In this document: positions 1-6,482 of the stretch, one piece after another
Layout: the number at the start of each line of letters is the position of its first letter
Numbering within the stretch: position 1 is the first letter of the stretch
Origin: Scleromatobacter sp045810265
GTDB lineage: Bacteria > Pseudomonadota > Gammaproteobacteria > Burkholderiales > Burkholderiaceae_C
Assembly: GCA_045810265.1 (NCBI GenBank)
Contig: JBJMWF010000207.1
Coordinates: 1-8,567, forward strand
Direction: 5' to 3'
DNA length: 8,567 nt
Program-made: the position numbers and the translations under genes
The notes under the pieces: generated by a model
The model's input: only the letters and a program-made list of their open reading frames with translations
What the model was told of the DNA's origin: nothing
Databases searched by the model: none

Positions 1-25
1 CACCAAAACAATCGGAGACAAGTCA

Positions 26-3000
26 ATGAAGATCCACCACGCGCCGTCGTTCCGGCGAACCCGCCTCGCCTCGGCCTGCGCACTGCTGCTGGCCGGGGTC
101 ACGGCGGCACAGGCGCAGGGTGCGGCGTCGGCCGCCGCGCCGGCCTCCGCGGCGAGCGCCGGCGATCGTTCCGACGTCCAGAGCGTCACGGTCACCGGCA
201 TCCGCGCCAGCCTCGAGACCTCGCTCGCGCTCAAGCGCGATGCGCACGGCATCGTTGACGGCATCACCGCGGAAGACGTGGGCAAGTTCCCCGACACCAA
301 CCTGGCCGAGGCCATGCAGCGCATCAGCGGCGTGTCGATCGACCGCGTCGCAGGCGAAGGGTCCAAGGTCACGGTGCGCGGTTTCGGCCCCGACTACAAC
401 ATGATCCTGTTGAACGGCCGGCAGATGCCCGCGACGACGGTGGCCGACACCGGCCCGTCCGGCTCGCGCGCGTTCGACTTCGCCAACCTGGCCGCCGAAT
501 CGATCTCCGGCCTGGAGGTCTGGAAGACCAGCCGCGCCGCGCAGCCGGCCGGCGGCATCGGCGCCACCATCAACATCAAGACGGCGCGCCCGCTGGAGAA
601 CTACGGCGGCCGCATCGCCTCCTTCGGCGTGCAGGGCCTGTGGGACCAGGCCAACAAGCGGCTGCCCATCAGCGACCGCGGCGACCAGCTGACGCCGGAG
701 ATCTCGGGCATCTACAGCGACACCTTCGCCGACCGCACCTTCGGCGTGGCGATCACCGGCAACTACGAGGTGCGCAACGGCGGCTACAACTCCGCCGGCG
801 TCACCAACGGCTGGCGCAATTGCCTGGCCAGCCAGGACAACACGAACTGCTGGGGCGGCATTCCGCAGTCGGGCCCGGGCATCACCAACCGTCCTTCCGG
901 TTCGGGCATCTACTCGGTGCCGCAGAACATTGACTATGCCGTCAGCGGCATCCACCGCGAGCGCCTGAACGGCCAGCTGACGCTGCAATGGCAGCCGGCC
1001 CGCAACTTCACCGGCACGCTGGACTACACCTATTCGCAGAATCGCCTGGACACCAAGCGCAACGACATCTCGTCGTGGTTCAACTTCGGGCCGTCGACCA
1101 GCAGCTGGACCAACGGCCCCGCCGCGACGCCGCTGATCTACTCCGAGTTCCTCAACGACCCCGGCCACCTGGACAAGGACGGCAAGCCCAGCCCCGGCGC
1201 GGCCGACGTCGCCATGGGCGTGGCCAAGTTCGGCGTCGAGACGACGCTGCGCTCGCTGGGGGTGAACATGGCGTGGAAGCCCAGCGACACGATGAAGATC
1301 GAGATGGACGCGCACTCGTCCAGCTCGATCTCCGGCTCGGACAACCCCTACGGCACCAACAACGTGATCGGCACGGCCGCCTTCAACCGTGGCAACACGA
1401 CGGTCGACTTCTCGCACGACTTCCCCGTGATGAGCCTGGCCAACACCACGCGCGATGCGTCGCTGCAGCAGGTCACCGGCTCGTCGTTCCGCAACAGCTA
1501 CATGAAGGCCGAAGTCGACCAGCTGCAGCTCAAGGGCGCCTGGGAGGCCACCGACCAGTCCTCGGTGGACTTCGGCCTGAACCTGACCCACGTCAAGAAC
1601 CGCACCGCCTATGCGAACGTCCAGCAGGACAGCTGGGGCGGCGCGACCAACGCGGCCGACTATCCGGATGCCATCTGGCACCCCGACACGCTCAACAAGT
1701 ACTTCAACCGCATGAGCGGCAGCAGCGATCCAGCACTGTTCAATACCTGGTTCACCGACAACTTCGAGCAGGTGCGCAGCATCGCGGCCAAGGTGGGCGA
1801 CCCGAAGCACTACGTCGCCTCGTCCGACTTCGACGGCCCCGGCGGGACCGACCGCAAGACCAAGGAAAACACGCTGAGCCTGTATGGCCAGTACAACCGC
1901 GACTGGGAGACCGTCGGCATCCCGATGAACCTGTCGGCGGGCCTGCGCTTCGAGAAGACGGAAGTCACGGCCGCGGCCGTCGTGCCGACCCCGGCGGGCT
2001 CGAAGTGGGGTTCGGTCAACGAATTCGACCTGACCTACGATGGCTTTGCGGCAACCACCCAGAAAGGCAGCTACAAGTTCTTCCTGCCCAGCATCGACTA
2101 CGACGCGACCCTGCGCCACGACGTGAAGCTGCGCCTGAGCTACGGGGACACCATCGCACGTCCGGGCTGGGACCAGATCCAGGGCGGCCGCTCTCTCGAC
2201 CAGTTGTTCCGCGTCGACGGCGGCACCGGCTCGCAAGGCAACCCGGCGCTCAAGCCGCTGCTCTCGCACAACGTCGACGGCTCGGTGGAGTGGTACTACG
2301 GCAAGTCGAGCTACGCCTCGATCGGCTTCTTCCACAAGAACGTCCAGAACTTCATCGGCCAGAGCCAGCAGCCCTACAACCCGGCGGGCATCACGACGCC
2401 GGTGGCCGGCACCTACTGGAACGCGGCGGTGACGGGCGGCTGCACCACCGTCGACCTGCAGTGCATCCGCGACTACATCTTCACGCACTTCGACGGCCAG
2501 CCGGGCGTGACACGCAACCCGGTCAACGATGCGAATGGCCACCCGACGGGCACGATCACGGGGCAGCCCGGCGACCCGCAGCTGAACTTCAAGATCAACA
2601 CGCCGGTCAACCAGCACTCGGCCAGCCTGCGCGGTTTCGAGTTCAACGTGCAGAACGCGTTCGGCAACAGCGGCTTCGGCGTGACGGCCAACTACACGCT
2701 GGTGATGTCGGGCCTGAAGTACGACAACTCCAACATCAACGACCAGTTCGCGCTGGTGGGCCTGAGCAACTCGGCCAACCTGGTCGCGTTCTACGAGAAC
2801 CAGTCCGTCAACGTGCGCCTGGCCTACAACTGGCGCGGCAAGTTCCTGGCAAGCACCTTCGACGGGGCCGGCCCGAACCCGGTCTACACCGAGCCCTACG
2901 GCCAGCTGGACATGACGCTGGGCTACAACGTGGATCAGCACCTGTCGTTCCAGCTCGACGCGATCAACCTCAACGATGGGGTGCTGCGCCAGCATGGCCG

Positions 3001-3073
3001 GACCAAGCAGGAGCTGGAGTCGATCACGCAGACGGGCCGTCGCTACATGATCGGTGCGCGCTACAAGTTCTGA
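26..3073 (+). CDS. TonB-dependent receptor, Xanthomonas/Caulobacter type
   Basis: Outer-membrane active transporter, 1015 aa, that would take up a ligand too large or scarce for porins using TonB-ExbBD energy. Seen: a signal peptide (basic MKIHH..FRRTR, hydrophobic stretch 15-28, likely cleavage after AQA at 30); a TonB-box-like VQSVTVTG at 51-58; a plug at about 68-190 with GKFPDTNLAEAMQRISGV from 86, VRGF at 117-120, LLNGRQMP at 128-135 and GGIGATINIKTARP at 176-189; then a long beta-barrel ending in RYKF, whose terminal Phe is the usual barrel-assembly signal. These plug motifs mark the TonB-Xanth-Caul family, many members of which import oligosaccharides. The mature N-terminus is too short for an STN signalling domain, so sigma/anti-sigma surface signalling is unlikely. 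Cys pairs 266/275 and 806/813 may form loop disulfides. The start is supported by GGAGA at 14-18, 7 nt upstream. The ligand cannot be read from sequence. Confidence 0.95.
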   Translation: MKIHHAPSFRRTRLASACALLLAGVTAAQAQGAASAAAPASAASAGDRSDVQSVTVTGIRASLETSLALKRDAHGIVDGITAEDVGKFPDTNLAEAMQRISGVSIDRVAGEGSKVTVRGFGPDYNMILLNGRQMPATTVADTGPSGSRAFDFANLAAESISGLEVWKTSRAAQPAGGIGATINIKTARPLENYGGRIASFGVQGLWDQANKRLPISDRGDQLTPEISGIYSDTFADRTFGVAITGNYEVRNGGYNSAGVTNGWRNCLASQDNTNCWGGIPQSGPGITNRPSGSGIYSVPQNIDYAVSGIHRERLNGQLTLQWQPARNFTGTLDYTYSQNRLDTKRNDISSWFNFGPSTSSWTNGPAATPLIYSEFLNDPGHLDKDGKPSPGAADVAMGVAKFGVETTLRSLGVNMAWKPSDTMKIEMDAHSSSSISGSDNPYGTNNVIGTAAFNRGNTTVDFSHDFPVMSLANTTRDASLQQVTGSSFRNSYMKAEVDQLQLKGAWEATDQSSVDFGLNLTHVKNRTAYANVQQDSWGGATNAADYPDAIWHPDTLNKYFNRMSGSSDPALFNTWFTDNFEQVRSIAAKVGDPKHYVASSDFDGPGGTDRKTKENTLSLYGQYNRDWETVGIPMNLSAGLRFEKTEVTAAAVVPTPAGSKWGSVNEFDLTYDGFAATTQKGSYKFFLPSIDYDATLRHDVKLRLSYGDTIARPGWDQIQGGRSLDQLFRVDGGTGSQGNPALKPLLSHNVDGSVEWYYGKSSYASIGFFHKNVQNFIGQSQQPYNPAGITTPVAGTYWNAAVTGGCTTVDLQCIRDYIFTHFDGQPGVTRNPVNDANGHPTGTITGQPGDPQLNFKINTPVNQHSASLRGFEFNVQNAFGNSGFGVTANYTLVMSGLKYDNSNINDQFALVGLSNSANLVAFYENQSVNVRLAYNWRGKFLASTFDGAGPNPVYTEPYGQLDMTLGYNVDQHLSFQLDAINLNDGVLRQHGRTKQELESITQTGRRYMIGARYKF

Positions 3074-3107
3074 GCCAGAACCCGCACGGCCCGCGCCGTG
3101 CCCCCCA

Positions 3108-3158
3108 CGGCGCCGTCCGCCGGTTCCCCCTGGGAATCGCCGGGTGGCGTCGCTTTTT
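3108..3158 (+). terminator. Intrinsic terminator-like hairpin between receptor and halogenase operon
   Basis: A long inverted repeat starts 34 nt after the receptor stop. The inner stem pairs 3121-3128 with 3132-3139 (8 bp including one G-U, CCT loop). After a single C/C mismatch (3120/3140) the outer stem pairs 3108-3119 with 3141-3152 (12 bp including three G-U). One C then separates the stem from five T at 3154-3158. This is the form of a Rho-independent terminator. Only 23 nt lie between it and the FDH-1 start, so there is little room for a separate promoter. The simplest reading is partial termination with read-through into the downstream genes, which would give much more receptor mRNA than enzyme mRNA. 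Confidence 0.85.
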
Positions 3159-3181
3159 CCAGCCCGGCATGATGGCCGCAG

Positions 3182-4756
3182 ATGAAGATGCGCAGCAACG
3201 ATGACGTGCGACACGTCGTGATCCTGGGAGGCGGCTCGGCCGGCTGGCTGACCGCCGCCCTGCTCGCCCGCGAGCACCATGCGGGCGAGCCGGGCGGCCT
3301 GGCCATCACGCTGATCGAGTCGCCCAACACGCCGCCCATCGGCGTGGGCGAAGGCACCTGGCCGTCGATGCGCGATACGCTGCGCCGTATCGGCCTGAGC
3401 GAGACCACGCTCATTCGCGAGTGCGACGCCTCCTTCAAGCAGGGCTCGCTGTTCCAGGGCTGGATGCGCGGCGCGAGCGCCTGCGAAGGCGACCGCTACC
3501 GCCATCCGTTCTCTCTGCCGCTGGGCTTCGGCGACGTCGATCTGGTAGCCGGCTGGCTGCAGCAGCACGGCGACCGGCCGTTCGCGGAGGTGGTCAGCGC
3601 GCAACCGCACCTGTGCGCGGCGGGCCATGCGCCCAAGCAGGCGACGACGCCGGAATACGCGGCAGTCGCCAACTACGGCTACCACTTCGATGCCGGCAAG
3701 TTCGGCCTGCAGCTGCGCGAGCACGCGGTCGCGAAGTTGCACGTGCGTCATGTCTCCGACGACGTCGAGCAGGTGCTGTCGCACGAGAGCGGTGACATCG
3801 CCGCGCTGCGCACGCGCGCGCACGGCGACATCGCCGGCGACCTGTTCATCGACTGCTCCGGCATGGCCTCGGTGCTGATCGGCCAGCACTTGGGCATCGC
3901 CGCGCGCTCGTGCAGGCACCTGCTGTTCAACGACACCGCGCTGGCCCTGCAGGTGCCCTATGCGACGCCCGACGCGCCGCTCGCGTGCGAGACGATCGCC
4001 ACCGCGCAGACGTCAGGCTGGACGTGGGACATCGGCCTGCCGGCACGGCGCGGCGTGGGGCTCGTCTATTCCAGCGCCCACCTGTCCCATGACGCGGCCG
4101 AACAGCAGTTGCTGGCGCACATCCGTCGCACCGACGGGCCGCCCGACCTGGGCACGCCGCGCCGCATCGCGTTCGATCCCGGCTACCGCGAACGCTTCTG
4201 GCATCGCAACTGCGTCGCGGTCGGGCTGTCGGCCGGCTTCGTCGAGCCGCTCGAGGCCTCGGCGCTGGCGCTGGTGGAGATGTCGGCCGCGATGATCAGC
4301 AACGAGATGCCCGCCACGCGCGAGGAGATGGCCATCGTCGAGCGCCGCTTCAACGACGCGTTCACCTACCGCTGGGAGCGCGTCGTCGAATTCCTCAAGC
4401 TGCACTACGTGCTGAGCCGGCGCGACGACAGCGACTACTGGCGCGAGCACCGGGAGCGCGCGTCGATGCCCGAGCGCCTCTCCGAGCTGCTCACGTTGTG
4501 GCGCCATCGGGCGCCGTACCGGCACGACTTCTTCCGCGTGGAAGAAGTGTTCCCTGCCGCGAGCTACCAGTACGTGCTGCACGGCATGGGCTTCCTGCCC
4601 GAGCCGGGCGCGCGCCTGCGTCACGCGAGCGCGGGCGAGGCCGCCGAGCCTTATTTGCGCGAGACCGCCCACCTGGCGCGACGCATGCTCGGCGCCCTGC
4701 CGCTGCAGCGTCCGCTGATCGCCCATATCCGCGCGCACGGCCTGCCGCGCGGCTGA
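3182..4756 (+). CDS. Flavin-dependent halogenase-like protein 1 (tryptophan halogenase family)
   Basis: A 524-aa protein, the usual length of FADH2-dependent halogenases, which make HOX from O2 and halide and pass it to a substrate through a lysine. Seen: the FAD-binding GGGSAGW at 16-22; GVGEGTWPSM at 54-63; the presumed catalytic lysine K86 in SFKQGSLFQGW; LFIDCSGM at 221-228; the family signature WxWxI as WTWDIGLP at 280-287; and the second active-site element VEPLEAS at 354-360 with Glu358. The halide-site motif, usually PLEST, is here PLEAS, and GEATIP is GEGTWP, so this is a distinct subtype from the second halogenase in the operon. No signal peptide, so cytoplasmic. An in-frame stop at 3170-3172 means it can start only at ATG 3182 or 3188; neither has a strong Shine-Dalgarno. 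It could be a halogenase with an unknown substrate or a related flavin monooxygenase that no longer halogenates. Confidence 0.9.
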   Translation: MKMRSNDDVRHVVILGGGSAGWLTAALLAREHHAGEPGGLAITLIESPNTPPIGVGEGTWPSMRDTLRRIGLSETTLIRECDASFKQGSLFQGWMRGASACEGDRYRHPFSLPLGFGDVDLVAGWLQQHGDRPFAEVVSAQPHLCAAGHAPKQATTPEYAAVANYGYHFDAGKFGLQLREHAVAKLHVRHVSDDVEQVLSHESGDIAALRTRAHGDIAGDLFIDCSGMASVLIGQHLGIAARSCRHLLFNDTALALQVPYATPDAPLACETIATAQTSGWTWDIGLPARRGVGLVYSSAHLSHDAAEQQLLAHIRRTDGPPDLGTPRRIAFDPGYRERFWHRNCVAVGLSAGFVEPLEASALALVEMSAAMISNEMPATREEMAIVERRFNDAFTYRWERVVEFLKLHYVLSRRDDSDYWREHRERASMPERLSELLTLWRHRAPYRHDFFRVEEVFPAASYQYVLHGMGFLPEPGARLRHASAGEAAEPYLRETAHLARRMLGALPLQRPLIAHIRAHGLPRG

Positions 4757-4759
4757 ACC

Positions 4760-4772
4760 GGAGAGTCGCTTG
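4760..4772 (+). promoter_or_regulatory. Ribosome binding site fixing a TTG start for the SapC gene
   Basis: GGAGAG at 4760-4765 lies just after the FDH-1 stop and a few bases before TTG at 4770-4772. The resulting N-terminus (MKPVQLDNNTHRDLRVIT) matches the usual beginning of SapC-family proteins, where the conserved DLRVIT segment lies 10-20 residues from the start. The first internal in-frame ATG would remove that segment. TTG is therefore the best start. Confidence 0.75.
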
Positions 4773-5477
4773 AAACCCGTCCAGCTCGACAACAACACCC
4801 ACCGCGACCTGCGCGTCATCACCACCCGCGGCGCGGCCTGGGGCGACGACCAGATGACCTCGCCGGTCTTCCTGTCGGAGTTCCGCAGCGTCCAGGCCTG
4901 CTACCCGATCGTGTTCCAGCGATCCGACGACGGCCCGGGCATGCTGCCCGTCGCCCTGCTGGGCCTGCGGTCGGGCGAGAACCTGTTCCTGGATGCGCGC
5001 GGCTGGGACGCTCCCTACATCCCGCTGGCCATCGAACGCGGCCCGTTCATGATCGGCCGCGCCGCCGACCAATTGGTGATCCACGTCGACATGGACAGTC
5101 CGCGCATTAGCCGCAACGAGGGCGAGCCGGCCTTCCTGCCGCACGGCGCCACCACCGAGTACCTCGAGCACGTGAACTCGGTGCTGGCGACCATCCACCA
5201 AGGGGTCGAGGCCATGCCGGCCTTCGTCGCCGCGCTGCTGCGCCACGAGCTGCTCGAATCGTTCGTGCTGGACGTCGCCGCCGCCGACGGCTCGCAGAAC
5301 CGGCTGGCCGGCTTCCACACCATCCACGAGGAGCGCCTGGCCGCACTCGAGGCGCCGGCGCTCGCCGAGCTGCACGCCGCCGGCTGGCTGGCGGCGATCT
5401 ACATGGTGCTGGCCTCGACCGCGCACATGCGCGACCTGGTCGATCGATACAACAAGCGGCTGGCGCAACACGCATGA
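4770..5477 (+). CDS. SapC family protein
   Basis: A 235-aa protein of the SapC family, named after a gene of the Campylobacter surface-layer locus; its biochemical role is not known. Seen: DLRVITTRGAAWGD at 13-26, EFRSVQACYPIVF at 37-49, GENLFLDARGW at 69-79, YIPLAIERGPFMIG at 83-96, and a C-terminal part with LAGFHTIHEERLAAL at 179-193 and an Ala/Leu-rich region holding GWLAAIYMVLAS at 205-216. These conserved blocks and the length fit the family. There is no signal peptide or convincing membrane segment, so it should be cytoplasmic despite the surface-layer name. It begins with TTG 13 nt after FDH-1 and its stop overlaps the next ATG (ATGA, 5474-5477), so the two proteins are probably made in a coupled manner. 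In comparable loci, as I recall, SapC genes sit beside TonB receptors and halogenase-like genes; its function here is unresolved. Confidence 0.9.
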   Translation: MKPVQLDNNTHRDLRVITTRGAAWGDDQMTSPVFLSEFRSVQACYPIVFQRSDDGPGMLPVALLGLRSGENLFLDARGWDAPYIPLAIERGPFMIGRAADQLVIHVDMDSPRISRNEGEPAFLPHGATTEYLEHVNSVLATIHQGVEAMPAFVAALLRHELLESFVLDVAAADGSQNRLAGFHTIHEERLAALEAPALAELHAAGWLAAIYMVLASTAHMRDLVDRYNKRLAQHA

Positions 5478-6475
5478 CCCCTGTGCGAGAACTCGCCGGT
5501 GCCGTCTCGGACGCGATGTCCGACGCGCGCCTGCGCGACACGCGCCCGTGGGTGCAGCGCGGACTGGTGGCGGGCTGGCCCATGGTGCAGGCCGCGCGCC
5601 GCTCGACGGCCGACGCCATGGCCTACCTCAAGAGCACCTGGGGCGGCGAACTCGTGGGCATGCTTGTCGCACCGCCCCGGATGCAGGGCCGCTTCTTCTA
5701 CAACGACACCCTCACCGGCATGAACTTCGCGCGCGAGAAAGCGCCGCTGGACGTCGTGCTGGACGCGCTGCTGAAGATGGCCGAGGAGCCGAACGCGCCC
5801 GCACTCTACGTCGGCTCGACCACCATCGACACCTGCCTGCCCGCGTTTCGCGCCGCCAACGACCTGCCGTTCGGCGATCGCGATCCGCTCGCCAGCATCT
5901 GGCTGGGCAACCGCAGCCGCATCGCCGCCCACTTCGACCTGCCCGACAACCTCGCCTGCGTCGTCGCCGGCCGGCGCCGCTTCACGCTGTTTCCGCCCGA
6001 GCAGCTGGCCAACCTGTACATCGGCCCGCTGGACGTCACGCCCGCGGGCCAGGCCGTCAGCCTGGTGGACTTCGCCAAGCCCGATCTCGAACGTTTCCCG
6101 CGCTTCGCCCAGGCGCTCGAACACGCGCAGGTCGTCGAGCTCGAGCCAGGCGACGCCGTGTTCATCCCCAGCATGTGGTGGCACCACGTGGAATCGCTCA
6201 CGCCATTCAACGTGCTGGTGAACTACTGGTGGCGCCAGTCGCCCGACTACATGGATTCGCCGATGGGCGCCCTGATGGCCGCGCTGCTGACCCTGCGCGA
6301 CCTGCCGCCCGCACAGCGCCAGATCTGGCGCGGCGTGTTCGACCACTACGTGTTCGGGGCCGACGACAGCACCGCTGCACACATCCCGGCGCATGCGCGA
6401 AGCGCCCTCGCGCCCCTGACCGAAAGCGGCGCGCGCAACCTGCGCCAGGCATTGCTCAACCGATTCAAACGCTGA
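5474..6475 (+). CDS. Cupin_8 / JmjC-like (FIH-related) putative Fe(II)/2-oxoglutarate dioxygenase
   Basis: A 333-aa cupin-like protein resembling the factor-inhibiting-HIF/JmjC group, whose members hydroxylate side chains of proteins or small molecules using Fe(II), O2 and 2-oxoglutarate. Seen: the HxD iron motif at 153-155 (AAHFDLPDN); the strand AGRRRFTLFPPEQ at 165-177; and GDAVFIPSMWWHHVESL at 226-242, giving the distal iron ligand, most likely H237. The His-Asp-His triad is therefore intact. Compared from memory with human FIH (H199, D201, H279, K214), the 2-oxoglutarate-binding lysine position falls on Arg168. Before the cupin core is a region with GRFFYNDTLTGMNF at 72-85. No signal peptide. 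The start ATG overlaps the SapC stop. The neighbours suggest an oxygen-dependent modification step, but substrate and product are unknown. Confidence 0.88.
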   Translation: MTPVRELAGAVSDAMSDARLRDTRPWVQRGLVAGWPMVQAARRSTADAMAYLKSTWGGELVGMLVAPPRMQGRFFYNDTLTGMNFAREKAPLDVVLDALLKMAEEPNAPALYVGSTTIDTCLPAFRAANDLPFGDRDPLASIWLGNRSRIAAHFDLPDNLACVVAGRRRFTLFPPEQLANLYIGPLDVTPAGQAVSLVDFAKPDLERFPRFAQALEHAQVVELEPGDAVFIPSMWWHHVESLTPFNVLVNYWWRQSPDYMDSPMGALMAALLTLRDLPPAQRQIWRGVFDHYVFGADDSTAAHIPAHARSALAPLTESGARNLRQALLNRFKR

Positions 6476-6482
6476 GGCCGAC

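Noticed and set aside
988..3204. A 738-codon + strand open frame overlapping the receptor
   Set aside because: Composition is Arg/Gln/His-rich out-of-frame translation; the receptor in the other frame has signal peptide, plug and barrel motifs throughout.
3172..3204. A ten-codon mini ORF (MAADEDAQQR) overlapping the FDH-1 start, possible leader peptide
   Set aside because: No Shine-Dalgarno before it and no codon bias suggesting a regulatory leader; short ORFs like this are expected by chance.
23..3919. A 1298-codon open frame on the minus strand across the receptor and half of FDH-1
   Set aside because: It is an antisense shadow of high-GC coding sequence: Arg/Ala/Val/Gly-rich with no recognisable domain, and it crosses two convincing genes and the terminator.
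4013..4825. Minus-strand open frames across FDH-1, SapC, cupin and FDH-2 (for example 270, 326, 449 and 494 codons)
   Set aside because: Low-complexity Arg/Ala/Val-rich shadows with no family motifs, opposite well-supported genes.
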